Shown: positions 34,703-43,927 of the stretch, piece after piece
Position numbering within the stretch: the first letter of the stretch is position 1
Layout of the letters: every line of letters begins with the position of its first letter
From: CBDDGJ01 sp965199285
Lineage (GTDB): Bacteria > Pseudomonadota > Alphaproteobacteria > RS24
Direction of reading: 5' to 3'
Assembly (NCBI GenBank): GCA_965199285.1
Contig: OZ240687.1
Location: 1,984,001-2,048,000, forward strand
Length of the DNA stretch: 64,000 bases
The notes under the pieces: model-generated
Database searches by the model: none
What the model saw: only the letters and a program-made list of their open reading frames with translations
Told to the model about the DNA's origin: nothing
Translations under genes and position numbers: made by a program

Positions 34703-35456
34703 ATTCTTTCGGGACGGTTATTTTATATTTGCTTATATATACGCCATTTTTGACGAGGCTTCGTGTGCCGGCGCCCAAATCGATATGTGATAAATCCACA
34801 AATTCCAACCAGCCATGATTTAGTTTTTCCGCGAGGTAAAGGAACAGGCGTTTAACTTTTATGGATGAGCAATTTTCCAGCAAGACTTGTACGGTTTGAG
34901 GGCGTAAATCATTCATGCCTTGCATTAGCTCATAGCATTCAAAAAGCTCTTGATGTTTGGGGGCAAGGTGTAGGCATTCCAGCATAGCGCGGGTGGGGCT
35001 TGATATTTTCACCGAAAAGTCATTATGCGGGAAATCTACTAACCCCATATCGGCAGGCAGAAAAGACGTCGAATAATAATTTATTCTTGTTTCCCACTCA
35101 TTCTTTTTGAACCATAAAGGTAATGTTGTTTTAGGTGCCCCTATCAAGATGGCACGCCCGGCGCTAAAGTCGACATAATGTGCACGACCAAGAAGTGACA
35201 GAGCTGTTCGCCCGCCGACATGGATGGATAAGCCCATGAGGTTTTGCAGCGCATATAGCCCCCCTAAATAATCAACTGTTTCGCCGCTCCGCTTTAGAGC
35301 TCCCCTCCCTACGGATTCGAGCCATAGACCTTTTCTATAGTATTTTTGTAAATCCAAATTATACCCTTGTGATGTCAGCCATGATGATGGCAAGACAACG
35401 CCTGAGGGGGTTGTTTTCAATATCTTGTTTATTTTAGTTTCTATATGGGTAGCCAT
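34674..35456 (-). CDS. abiEi: AbiEi-type antitoxin of type IV TA system
   Basis: A 260-residue protein. The N-terminal winged-helix region (INKILKTTPSGVVLPSSWLT) is followed by the AbiEi C-terminal domain (HVGGRTALSLLGRAHYVDF, VKISSPTRAMLECLHLAP). AbiEi represses its own operon and counters the AbiEii nucleotidyltransferase. It overlaps the toxin start by 29 bases, the usual arrangement. It is intact although the toxin is broken, which would leave a harmless repressor. An abortive-infection module next to an integrase suits the edge of a mobile element. Confidence 0.83.
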   Translation of the reverse strand: MATHIETKINKILKTTPSGVVLPSSWLTSQGYNLDLQKYYRKGLWLESVGRGALKRSGETVDYLGGLYALQNLMGLSIHVGGRTALSLLGRAHYVDFSAGRAILIGAPKTTLPLWFKKNEWETRINYYSTSFLPADMGLVDFPHNDFSVKISSPTRAMLECLHLAPKHQELFECYELMQGMNDLRPQTVQVLLENCSSIKVKRLFLYLAEKLNHGWLEFVDLSHIDLGAGTRSLVKNGVYISKYKITVPKEFEKNDQSEL

Positions 35457-35559
35457 ACTACCTATATACAGGTTTATATAAACAGATTCAAGGAATATGT
35501 TTATTATTATTCTTAAATGGGTGGTTATACCCCCTATATCCAGTTAAAAATAAACAGGT

Positions 35560-36624
35560 CTACTTCTGAATAAACGGAATGATGTTTGTTTCCTCCTCAA
35601 TGCCAAGCAAAAGGCTATTAATATGATTTGAAACTCTATCGGCAGCATCTGCAAGGGCATGGTCAACATGATGAGCATAGCGGGCGGTGACGCTTCCGGC
35701 ACGATGGCCGAGCAAACCAGCTATGGTTAACTCGCTATAGTTAAGCATATGCGCCATTGTCGCGAAGCTATGACGAAAAGTGTGTAAGGTAACATCTTCC
35801 AGTTCCACTTGTTTCATGATTTTTGCCATTGGTTTTCTGATGTTATCTATAGGCCCTTCGCGTCGCTGAGACGGAAACACCCACGCGCTATCATGTGTTG
35901 TAAGTTGTCGTTGTATAATCTCAAATGCAGAACTTCCGCATGGGCGGATTTGTGCGCCGGTTTTAGTATCTTCAAATCTTATGGACCTTCCCACTTTATC
36001 TACTTCTGAGCGTTTAAGGTTAAGTATCTCATTTTTCCGGCAACCGGTTAGAGCGACGAGCTTTAAAACATTTATGGCTGTCGCAAAACCATTTTGATTG
36101 TCTAAAGCCTTGAAACATTCACCGAGCGAGCGATATTCCTCCTCATTTAAATATCGTGTTCTTGCTTTTGGAGCAGGTCTATCGACAAGTGTGCAGGGGT
36201 TTTTATCAATATAACCTTTTCTGATGGCGTAGTTAAAAATAGCGGATAGCGTGACGATGGCGTTTTTAGCAATGGATTCTCCACCTGTTACATGAGATAT
36301 ACCCCCAGATTTAGTTTGAAATGTCTTTTTTGTTTTTCCTGATTTAACGTTCAGTACAAAGCGTTCAATGTCATCATGCGCTAAGGATTTAATATTAGCA
36401 TCACCGAGAAGTGGTTTAACGTGCTGCTTAATAATGCCTCGATAGGATTCTAAAGTTCGTGGTTTTAATGGTCTTCCGCGTTTCAGAATAATACCGCTCT
36501 GCAAAGCTTGGTAATACTCATCGCAAACAAGTTCTATCGTTATGCTACCATCAAGTTTAGCTTTCTTTCTATCGTTTGCAGGGTCATAACCACGTGCAAT
36601 ATCTCCGAGATATGCTTGCGCCAC
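35560..36624 (-). pseudogene. tyrosine recombinase (integrase), N-terminus missing, abutting tRNA-Thr
   Basis: A 354-codon frame whose catalytic domain is complete: VALTGCRKNEILNLKRSEVD (Arg I), HTFRHSFATMAHML (His-x-x-Arg), GLLGHRAGSVTARYAHH (His, then catalytic Tyr). The core-binding domain is also present. Upstream the frame stays open (FKKITIGRFGAIPLNEARKV), which matches the end of the N-terminal DUF4102-type arm-binding domain, but it runs into the tRNA-Thr gene at 36687 without a start. The nominal start is a GTG at 36624. The N-terminal ~60-80 residues are therefore lost or lie at the other end of the element. The family integrates at tRNA 3' ends, as here. Confidence 0.8.
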
Positions 36625-36687
36625 TTTACGCGCTTCGTTTAAGGGGATGGCTCCAAAACGCCCAATGGTAATTTTTTTGAAGAAAAA

Positions 36688-36763
36688 TGGTGCCGGCAGA
36701 GAGACTTGAACTCCCGACCCTCTGATTACAAATCAGATGCTCTACCAACTGAGCTATACCGGC
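36688..36763 (-). tRNA. tRNA-Thr(TGT)
   Basis: A 76-nt cloverleaf on the minus strand, with acceptor GCCGGTA paired to TGCCGGC, anticodon loop TTTGTAA (anticodon TGT), T-arm GGGAGTTCAAGTCTCTC and an encoded CCA. The integrase frame begins immediately beyond its 3' end, so its 3' half is the probable attachment site of the accessory region to the left. I did not find a second copy of the 3' end elsewhere in the window. Confidence 0.95.
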
Positions 36764-36879
36764 ATTGTCTTTATCGCATCCTTATAAAAACTTCTCTTAC
36801 AGATGACAATAGGGATTATTTTATTTCTATTTACAATCGCTAAAAATATACTAGGCTAAAGGCAAGGGAAAGTAAATTA

Positions 36880-37902
36880 ATGGATATTAAAGACACGCAG
36901 CCGGTTGAATTTACCGGTGTCACAAAAGACTATTTCGGGATATGGATTGCCAATCTGTTTTTGACGATTCTAACAATCGGCATTTATTCAGCTTGGGCGA
37001 AAGTGCGACAAACCCAATATTTATATGGGCATACGCGCATATTAGGTTCGCCCCTGTCTTATCACGCAACCGGCAAGCAGATATTGATTGGCCGCTTGGT
37101 GGCGATCGGTATTTTGCTTTTAGTGAGCTTGGCGCAGCAAATTTCACCTTATATATATTTTCTTGCTTTACTGGTGTTGTTGCTCTTTCTGCCCGTGCTG
37201 ATTAACCGCGCTTTGAGCTTTCGGGCGCGGATGACGAGTTGGGAGACTATTCATTTTCATTGGCACAGCACTTATGGCGGCACTTTTATGGCGTTTATTG
37301 TCTGGCCATTTATCGGCATACTGACATTCGGCCTGCTATTGCCGGTGGCGACAAAAAAGCGCAATGAATATATTATGAATCATTTGCGGCTTGGCACAAC
37401 GCAATTTTCGGCCGCAACCGAATTATCATCTTATTATACCGCTTTATTTGTGGCAGGGTTTAATTTTATCGCTTGGGGGTTTGTCGGGGTTGTAATCAAC
37501 TTATCCTTTTTCTTGCCAGCGTCAACGAGAGAAGAATTTATGGCTGCCTTTGCGCCGATAATTGGCGGATATTTAATCCTTTTCCTGGCGGCAACAATTT
37601 ATGCGACAATGGTGCGGAATATCTTATTTAATGGCTTGCGGCTCGGGAAATTTGCTCTCTTTAGGTCTCGCCTTTCATCGGTACGCGTGTTTTGGATATA
37701 TGTTTCTAATCTCATCGCCATTATTGGTACTTTGTTTCTAGCCACACCGTGGGCGCAAATCCGGCTCCGGCGTTATATGTGCGTGCATACAGATATTATG
37801 CCTTTAACCGATGATCGTGATTTCCGCGATATGCTCGAAACAGAAGGCTCAGCGATTGGCGATGAATATGCGCTTTTGGGAGATATTGATATAGGCATAT
37901 GA
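36880..37902 (+). CDS. YjgN/DUF898-family membrane protein
   Basis: A 340-residue protein. The opening PVEFTGVTKDYFGIWIANLF, LTIGIYSAWAKVRQTQYLYG and the repeat of a similar module later (NEYIMNHLRLGTTQFS) are typical of DUF898/YjgN. About seven to eight membrane spans are visible. Function unknown. It overlaps the M48 peptidase gene by four bases (ATGA). This YjgN-M48 pairing recurs in Proteobacteria and suggests a shared envelope role. Confidence 0.85.
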   Translation: MDIKDTQPVEFTGVTKDYFGIWIANLFLTILTIGIYSAWAKVRQTQYLYGHTRILGSPLSYHATGKQILIGRLVAIGILLLVSLAQQISPYIYFLALLVLLLFLPVLINRALSFRARMTSWETIHFHWHSTYGGTFMAFIVWPFIGILTFGLLLPVATKKRNEYIMNHLRLGTTQFSAATELSSYYTALFVAGFNFIAWGFVGVVINLSFFLPASTREEFMAAFAPIIGGYLILFLAATIYATMVRNILFNGLRLGKFALFRSRLSSVRVFWIYVSNLIAIIGTLFLATPWAQIRLRRYMCVHTDIMPLTDDRDFRDMLETEGSAIGDEYALLGDIDIGI

Positions 37903-38948
37903 TCGATAAAACCACAGGCTATTTTTATCTGCCACAATCAAACCAGAAATATATAGCTACCCTTTCGCGACAAGAAGACGGGTTTGTGATTTCAACGGCT
38001 GAAACCACATATTCAGACTTACAGGTAAAACATGTCGATCCGTTTATGAAGGGGGTAGAGCGGCGGATTTATTTTTCCAATGGCTGTGTATTTGTTCCAA
38101 ATGATCGGCAAGACGAGATTTGGCAGCGTTTACAATCACGCCATGAGAGGGTGGCGGGTTATCTCGAGCGACCGACATTTCTAAAAGCAGGTGTATTTCT
38201 GGGTGGAATTATTGTGGCAATTATTTTTATTCGATTATTCATTAGCGGTGTAAGCGGGGTGGTTGCGGCGATTATTCCATCTGATATTGAAGCGCAAATC
38301 GGCATAACGGCCTATGAGCAATATCGTGAGATAATACTTTCTGATAGCCTTGTCCCGTTAAAACGGCAGCAAAAAATTATCGCCCAATCGCGTCTGCTGG
38401 CGCAGGCGAATGACTTGCCGGATGTTGATATTTATTTTCACAATACAGATATTCTTGGCCCAAACGCTTTTGTATTGCCGGGGGGGCCGATTGTGGTGAC
38501 GGATTCCTTGCTAGAGATTGCCAGTGATGAAGAAATTCTTGGCATTATCGGACATGAATATGGGCATTTGGTTGCTCGGCATGGGCTCAAACGTATTGTT
38601 GAAGGGGTTGGTTTATTTACGGTGTCACTGATTTTATTTGGCGGTACTGATTCCTTGCTGGAAGAGGTTGCCGCTAGCGCGATTACGCTGTCTATGCTGC
38701 AAAGCTCGCGCCAAGATGAAACCGAAGCGGATGAATTGGGGGCACGTTATTTGGCTGGCGGTAATTTTAATCCGCATTATTTAAGCATGGGGTTTGTGCG
38801 GCTCTATAATTTTTTCTGTGCTGATCATGAAGCCTGTGCACTGGCGGAGGAAAGCGATTTAAGTTTCCTGCAAACCCATCCGGCGATTATTGAGCGGATT
38901 CCCCATTTAACCGATTATGTGAATACATTATCTTTGTCGCACCCTTAA
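37899..38948 (+). CDS. M48-family metallopeptidase, membrane-anchored
   Basis: A 349-residue protein. An N-terminal ~85-residue soluble part is followed by one transmembrane segment (AGVFLGGIIVAIIFIRLFI). The zinc peptidase domain has IIGHEYGHLVARHG (HExxH) and DETEADELGARYLAGG, which supplies the third ligand. The C-terminus (TLSLSHP) is coded by the first copy of a 31 bp tandem repeat shared with the end of the convergent lptF gene. It is translationally coupled to the YjgN-type gene. Probably an envelope quality-control protease like BepA/LoiP, though with different anchoring. Confidence 0.85.
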   Translation: MIDKTTGYFYLPQSNQKYIATLSRQEDGFVISTAETTYSDLQVKHVDPFMKGVERRIYFSNGCVFVPNDRQDEIWQRLQSRHERVAGYLERPTFLKAGVFLGGIIVAIIFIRLFISGVSGVVAAIIPSDIEAQIGITAYEQYREIILSDSLVPLKRQQKIIAQSRLLAQANDLPDVDIYFHNTDILGPNAFVLPGGPIVVTDSLLEIASDEEILGIIGHEYGHLVARHGLKRIVEGVGLFTVSLILFGGTDSLLEEVAASAITLSMLQSSRQDETEADELGARYLAGGNFNPHYLSMGFVRLYNFFCADHEACALAEESDLSFLQTHPAIIERIPHLTDYVNTLSLSHP

Positions 38949-39018
38949 TTGAGGTTCATTATCTTTGACGCAATCTTAATTGCGGTTCATTACCTTTGAC
39001 GCAATCTTAATTGCGGTT
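38926..39018. repeat. three 31 bp tandem repeats at convergent gene ends
   Basis: Units at 38926-38956, 38957-38987 and 38988-39018, the first beginning CATTATCTTTGTCGC and the others CATTATCTTTGACGCAATC or CATTACCTTTGACGCAATC, all ending GGTT. Copy 1 contains the 3' end of the M48 gene. Copy 3 contains the 3' end of the lptF-type gene on the other strand (coding RLRQR and stop). Duplication has extended or changed both C-termini. Confidence 0.9.
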
Positions 39019-40117
39019 CATAGCGCCATAGCAAAAACAGGCTGATTCCCAATAATACAGATATTGGCCAGATAAGAAGCAGAGGCAGATAAGCCACCGC
39101 GCTGGCGGCGCGTCCGGCAATCAGCGTAGAGATAAGATAATAAATCACGCCCAAGATAATTGCGGTAAATATTTGCCGCCCATAGCCGCGCCGTTTCAGC
39201 TCGCCACCCGCCATCACCCCCAAAGCGATAAGCGCAAAAATAAGCGGCATAGCAAGATTGCCGATAAGTTCATATAAAAAGCGGCGAATTTTGGTGAGGT
39301 TTTTCTCACGCGTCACACCAATTTTTTCAGGCGCGATTAAGTGGTGCAATAATAATTGCCGAACATGTAAATCAGCAAGATCGAGCGGCGCTTGTTGGTT
39401 ACGGATAATCGGCAGACGATATTCTTCAAACGCGATAAATGGCACAGATCTATTTGTAGGGCGATGATCGGCATTTTGCTGTAAAATCCGCCCATTATAA
39501 AGGATGAGCAGCGCATCATCATTAGCGCGGGTAATCTGCCCCTGTTCGGCAATATATATGGTTGGTGAACGCGGGTTGCGATCATCATAAATCATAACAT
39601 CATTGACGCGCCCATCCTCTCCGGCGGATTTTGCATAAGTGGTGAGATTGGGGATAATATCACGAAACACTTGCGGGGCGATGGCATTGCCAATGAATTG
39701 CCGCTCATAATGGTCGCGCTCAAAGCGCAATATTTGCAACGCATAGGGCGAAATATAAAACGATAAAGCCGCTTGTAAAATCGTCACCCAGAAGACCAAA
39801 AACAAAATCGGTCGCAATAATGCCCAAGGGCTAATGCCGGCCGTGAGCATCACAAAATATTCGCGGTCTTCCAGCAAACGGTGGAACTGGGTAATGATGG
39901 CAATCAGTAAAGACGGGGTGAGCAATGTCGATAATAAGCCCGGTAAAAGCAGAAAGGAGAGGTTGAGAATGGCGAAAAAAGAAACCCCCAGCACCAGAAA
40001 ATCTTTCATAATGCTCAAAAGCTGTCCCAGCCACATCACGGCCATTAGGGTGAAGCAGATAACCCCAAGCCGCCGTAAGCTCTTCCAAAATAAATATGAT
40101 TGTAAGAACCGCCCCAT
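38990..40117 (-). CDS. lptF: LptF/LptG-family lipopolysaccharide-transport permease
   Basis: A 375-residue protein from the ATG at 40117 (GCGGG upstream); longer starts lack signals. It has six membrane spans in the 3+3 layout of YjgP/YjgQ: the first three in residues 15-115 (VICFTLMAVMWLGQLLSI...), a periplasmic beta-jellyroll domain (~130-255) and the last three near the C-terminus (LAMPLIFALIALGVM...). It forms the inner-membrane LptB2FG exporter that lifts LPS. LptF is more likely than LptG because of the FVMLTAG-type coupling helix, but that is not certain. The other permease is not adjacent. Confidence 0.8.
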   Translation of the reverse strand: MGRFLQSYLFWKSLRRLGVICFTLMAVMWLGQLLSIMKDFLVLGVSFFAILNLSFLLLPGLLSTLLTPSLLIAIITQFHRLLEDREYFVMLTAGISPWALLRPILFLVFWVTILQAALSFYISPYALQILRFERDHYERQFIGNAIAPQVFRDIIPNLTTYAKSAGEDGRVNDVMIYDDRNPRSPTIYIAEQGQITRANDDALLILYNGRILQQNADHRPTNRSVPFIAFEEYRLPIIRNQQAPLDLADLHVRQLLLHHLIAPEKIGVTREKNLTKIRRFLYELIGNLAMPLIFALIALGVMAGGELKRRGYGRQIFTAIILGVIYYLISTLIAGRAASAVAYLPLLLIWPISVLLGISLFLLWRYEPQLRLRQR

Positions 40118-40238
40118 ATCATACCCGCTATTCGAAATGCGGGGCGATTTCGCGGCGCACGCCAAATAATTTCATTTTATCTCTCTTTGCTTTTACTTAT
40201 CTTATGCTAATGTGATTTGTAAATAAAGGGGGAGCCCC

Positions 40239-41891
40239 ATGACGGCGCGAAAAATCTTTTCTTGTAAAAAAGCGATCACTATGAATCCAACCATGCCAGA
40301 AGCGACGCATATTGCGGTTGCGGAGGGGCGGATTTTAGCTGTTGGTAATCTAGAAGATATATCTGTCTGGGGGGAGATGGAGGTGGATGAACGCTTTGCC
40401 GATAAAATCATCCTGCCAGGGTTTGTCGAAGGGCATAGTCATTTAATGGAAGGGATGATGTGGAACCATCATTATATTGGCTATTATGACCGCCGCGCGC
40501 CGGATGGCTCTGTTCACTCTGGTCTTAAAACCATTGATGAGGTCATCGCTTTTTTACAAAAAATTGATGCCGCCCGTGAAGATAAAACCGCGCCGCTTAT
40601 CGCTTGGGGGTTTGATCCGATTTTTTTTGAAACGCGGCTAACGGCGGATGACCTTGATAAGGTGAGTACCCAATGTCCGGTTTTGGCGATTCACGCATCG
40701 CTGCATATTATCAGCAGCAATCATTTCACCATGCAAGCGGCGGGGGTTGATCGCACCACCAATTCGCCAAATATCCGTACCAATGAGGATGGCGAGCCGG
40801 TGGGAGAATTTTTAGGCCCTCCGGGCATGTATATGGCATTGCGGGTTGTCGGGCTGGATTTATTTTCTGAGACCTCCGCCCCCGATACGTTATGGAATTT
40901 TGCTCATGTCGCCCGTGAAGCAGGTGTCACCACCGCAACTGATCTCACCAATCCGCTCGATTCGCAAACCCTGCAAAATCTGCTTACCATCACCACGCCG
41001 GATGATTATCCGCTGCGGCTCGTGGTTGCCTATCGGGGCGATAGTGTGGAACCGCAAGAAGGGGTCGAATATTTCCAATCCATCCAAAACCAGCAAACAG
41101 ATAAATTGCGGATGAATTTGGTAAAGCTGGTGCTGGATGGTTCCCTGCAAGGGTTTAGCGCGCGGCTGAATTGGCCCTCTTACTTTAACGGCGCGGCAAA
41201 TGGTCTGTGGTATATTGATCCGGATAAATTATTTGATTATGTCCGCGCTTATCATCAGGCGGGTATCCAAATTCATATACATACCAATGGCGATCAGGCA
41301 ACCGACCATGCCTTAAATGTGTTTGAAACAGTGTTGCGAGAAACCCCATGGCGCGACCACCGCCATACATTGCAGCATTGTCAGATGGCGAGCCGTGCGC
41401 AATTTCGGCGCATGAAAGCTCTCGGGGTGGGGGTTAATTTATTTTCCAACCATCTCTATTATTGGGGCGATGCGCATATCTCAACCACAATGGGGCCAGA
41501 CCGTGCCGCGCGGCTGGATGATGCGGGCGGTGCTTTGGCAGAAGGGGTTGCGCTTGCCATCCATTCCGATGCGCCCGTCACCGCGCTGGCGCCTTTATTT
41601 ACGGCATGGTGCGCGGTCAACCGGCTAAGCTCAAAAGGTGTGAGACTGGGCGGTGAGGCGGAAACCATTAGCGTTTATGAGGCGCTTTATGCGATCACGC
41701 TGGGGGCAGCTTATAGTCTGCGGATGGATGCTGAAATTGGTTCACTGGAAGTCGGCAAGCGGGCTGATTTCGCCATTCTTGAAGATGACCCGCTGACCTG
41801 CGATCCAATGGCGCTTAAAGATATTGGCGTTTATGGAACGGTTGTTGGGGGCGAGGCGTTTCTAAATTCTGGCTCAAATTCTGGTTCATAG
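40239..41891 (+). CDS. YtcJ-type metal-dependent amidohydrolase
   Basis: A 550-residue protein of the amidohydrolase superfamily: LPGFVEGHSHLMEG (metal HxH), QIHIHTNGDQATDHAL, RHTLQHCQMAS (metal His) and AIHSDAPVTALAPLFTAW (catalytic Asp). The C-terminal beta domain has GSLEVGKRADFAIL. The YtcJ/NfdA group hydrolyses N-substituted formamides or related compounds; the substrate here is unknown. No signal peptide. It is followed after three bases by a G3E GTPase gene, which may supply metal to this or another enzyme. Confidence 0.83.
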   Translation: MTARKIFSCKKAITMNPTMPEATHIAVAEGRILAVGNLEDISVWGEMEVDERFADKIILPGFVEGHSHLMEGMMWNHHYIGYYDRRAPDGSVHSGLKTIDEVIAFLQKIDAAREDKTAPLIAWGFDPIFFETRLTADDLDKVSTQCPVLAIHASLHIISSNHFTMQAAGVDRTTNSPNIRTNEDGEPVGEFLGPPGMYMALRVVGLDLFSETSAPDTLWNFAHVAREAGVTTATDLTNPLDSQTLQNLLTITTPDDYPLRLVVAYRGDSVEPQEGVEYFQSIQNQQTDKLRMNLVKLVLDGSLQGFSARLNWPSYFNGAANGLWYIDPDKLFDYVRAYHQAGIQIHIHTNGDQATDHALNVFETVLRETPWRDHRHTLQHCQMASRAQFRRMKALGVGVNLFSNHLYYWGDAHISTTMGPDRAARLDDAGGALAEGVALAIHSDAPVTALAPLFTAWCAVNRLSSKGVRLGGEAETISVYEALYAITLGAAYSLRMDAEIGSLEVGKRADFAILEDDPLTCDPMALKDIGVYGTVVGGEAFLNSGSNSGS

Positions 41892-41894
41892 GCA

Positions 41895-42743
41895 ATGACC
41901 CCGCTTACCATTATTGCCGGATTTTTAGGAAGCGGGAAAACCAGCCTGTTACGTCATATCATCGCGCATAATCAGGGGCAGCGCTTGGTCGCGATTGTTA
42001 ATGATTTTGGCGCGCTTCATATTGATGAAGCGCTTATTGAAAGCCAAACCGCAAGCTCCGTCACAATGGCAAATGGCTGTGTGTGTTGTAGTTTGGGCGA
42101 TGATTTGGCGCGCCAGCTTGCGACAATTATGGTGGAGCCGCCGGATCATATTCTGATTGAGGCAAGCGGGATTAGTGACCCGGCGCGGATTGCCGCCTTT
42201 ACGTTTCTGGATAAGGAATTGCGCCTTAATAATATTGTGACGATGATTGATAGTCTCAATTTTTTGCGCCAGCTCCGTGACCCGCATCTGGTTGATACAT
42301 TAATGTGCCAAACCAATGCGGCGGATATGTTTGTGGTGAGCAAATCTGACCTTGTCGATGATATTGCCGCGATTGAAAATCAGCTTAAAGAAAACCATCC
42401 CGATACGCCCCAGCTTGTCATAACGCATGGTGTCTGTGAGCCATCGCTTATTTTAGAGCCGCGCATGGGGGGCGTTATGCCGCCACCCGCACATGCGCAT
42501 CAGCATTTTTTTTCGCAAAGCTGGGCGGCAGCTCCGATAGCCCGCGCGGTGTTGCAGCGCACCTTACAAAGCCTGCCGCTTTTGCGCGCCAAGGCGATTT
42601 TATCTGATGATGAGGGGGCTTATATTTTGCATGCGGTTGGTGAGCGTATCGAGATTTCACCCACCAGCCAAGCGCCGAAAGGATTGGTTGTTATTGCCGC
42701 ACATGAATGTGATTTGTCGCCCCTGCAAGCGCTTATGGCATAA
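41895..42743 (+). CDS. CobW/G3E-family GTP-binding metallochaperone
   Basis: A 282-residue protein: IIAGFLGSGKTSLL (Walker A), NGCVCCSLGDDL (CxCC metal site), LIEASGISDPA and SKSDL (NKxD-type guanine motif). G3E GTPases such as CobW and ZNG1 deliver metals to enzymes; zinc is likely. An HAHQHFF histidine cluster lies near residue 200. It follows the amidohydrolase by three bases, so a chaperone-client link is plausible. It precedes the cytochrome b561 gene by 13 bases. Confidence 0.87.
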   Translation: MTPLTIIAGFLGSGKTSLLRHIIAHNQGQRLVAIVNDFGALHIDEALIESQTASSVTMANGCVCCSLGDDLARQLATIMVEPPDHILIEASGISDPARIAAFTFLDKELRLNNIVTMIDSLNFLRQLRDPHLVDTLMCQTNAADMFVVSKSDLVDDIAAIENQLKENHPDTPQLVITHGVCEPSLILEPRMGGVMPPPAHAHQHFFSQSWAAAPIARAVLQRTLQSLPLLRAKAILSDDEGAYILHAVGERIEISPTSQAPKGLVVIAAHECDLSPLQALMA

Positions 42744-42756
42744 GGGAGATTGATAT

Positions 42757-43377
42757 ATGTGGGATTTACCAACCCGTTTATTTCATTGGGGGATGGCAGT
42801 GTTTATTCCGGCCGCCTTTATCACTGGTGAAAATGCGCCCCCCAAAATCCATGAGACGGTGTCGCTGGTGGTTTTGGGGCTATTATTGTTTCGACTTATA
42901 TGGGGCTTTATCGGCGCGCCGCCGGCGCGGTTTTCACAGCTGTTTTACGCCCCATCGGCTATTTGGCACTATTTTATCGGGGTTCTAAAACGCGATATAA
43001 ATGAATATGAGGGGCATAATCCGCTCGGCGCGCTGGCGGTTTTGGCGATGATAACCCTGTTTCTAATTATGTCGATCACCGGCTTATTTATGAGCGATGA
43101 TATTTTATATAGCGCGCCTTTTGCCGCATTTGCGCCGATGCTCTCAAGCCCGATGGGGCGATGGCATATTGCGCTGCATATGCTCGTACCTTTGCTTATT
43201 CTCTTTCACTTGCTGGCATTGATTGCGCATAGGCTGTGGTTGAAAGAACAGGTGTATCGCAAAATGCTGGCAGGCGCGAGCGCTTATGCCGCCTATAATA
43301 AGCGGGGGGGGTGTCTGTTGGTGGTCTGTCTTATAGCGACGCAGCTTTTAGGTCTGCTCAGCCAGAATTATTATTAA
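42757..43377 (+). CDS. cytochrome b561-type diheme membrane protein
   Basis: A 206-residue protein starting WDLPTRLFHWGMAVFIPA, the hallmark of prokaryotic b561/hydrogenase cytochrome b. Four membrane helices and histidines (FHW, PKIHETVS, MGRWHIALHM, LFHLLALIAHR) can bind two hemes. Length and N-terminus match 'cytochrome b/b6 domain' electron-transfer proteins. Its stop abuts the stop of the convergent CBS gene with no gap. Confidence 0.85.
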   Translation: MWDLPTRLFHWGMAVFIPAAFITGENAPPKIHETVSLVVLGLLLFRLIWGFIGAPPARFSQLFYAPSAIWHYFIGVLKRDINEYEGHNPLGALAVLAMITLFLIMSITGLFMSDDILYSAPFAAFAPMLSSPMGRWHIALHMLVPLLILFHLLALIAHRLWLKEQVYRKMLAGASAYAAYNKRGGCLLVVCLIATQLLGLLSQNYY

Positions 43378-43809
43378 TTATCCCGTCGCGATATAGGCTT
43401 TTAGCGAGTCCGCCTCGCGGCGGGCTTCGTTTACTTGCGCGTTTACCACATCGCCGATTGAAATCATGCCACACAGACGCGTGTCATCAAATACAGGTAA
43501 ATGCCGGCAGCGATTTTCGGTCATAATCTGCATAGCTGAAGTAAGCTCTGTATCGGGGGTGATTTTATGCAGCTCGCGGGTCATAAAATCGCCAACCAAT
43601 GCGGTGAGAATTTTATCCCCCGCCCGCGCAATGCCGCGCATCACATCGCGTTCAGAAATAATGCCGGCGCATAAATCCGCCCCTTCGCTGACGACCAAAG
43701 CGCCAATTCGCTTTTCAATCATAAATTCGACCGCCGATAATACGGTTTTTTCCGCCGGGATAGAAATAATCTCAGACCCTTTTGTGTTCAAAATTTCTTT
43801 CACATTCAT
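43378..43809 (-). CDS. CBS-domain pair protein
   Basis: A 143-residue protein made of two CBS domains: VLSAVEFMIEKRIGALVVSE with GIISERDVMRGI, and MQIMTENRCRHLPVFDD with GMISIGDVVNA. Such stand-alone CBS proteins bind adenine nucleotides or SAM and regulate partners. It is single-gene, convergent with cytochrome b561. Confidence 0.9.
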   Translation of the reverse strand: MNVKEILNTKGSEIISIPAEKTVLSAVEFMIEKRIGALVVSEGADLCAGIISERDVMRGIARAGDKILTALVGDFMTRELHKITPDTELTSAMQIMTENRCRHLPVFDDTRLCGMISIGDVVNAQVNEARREADSLKAYIATG

Positions 43810-43927
43810 GATACCATCCTTTTATCTGCACATTTTTTCTTACAAAATTCTGCACTTAGGCGATTATCATGCGCGAAATATAGCTTTTTGACAAGTTTAT
43901 TTTATATTTACAAATTTTGCTTGGGCT

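Noticed and set aside
38926..39018. CRISPR-like array
   Set aside because: The three units are directly adjacent with no spacers, and no cas genes are present; it is a simple tandem duplication.
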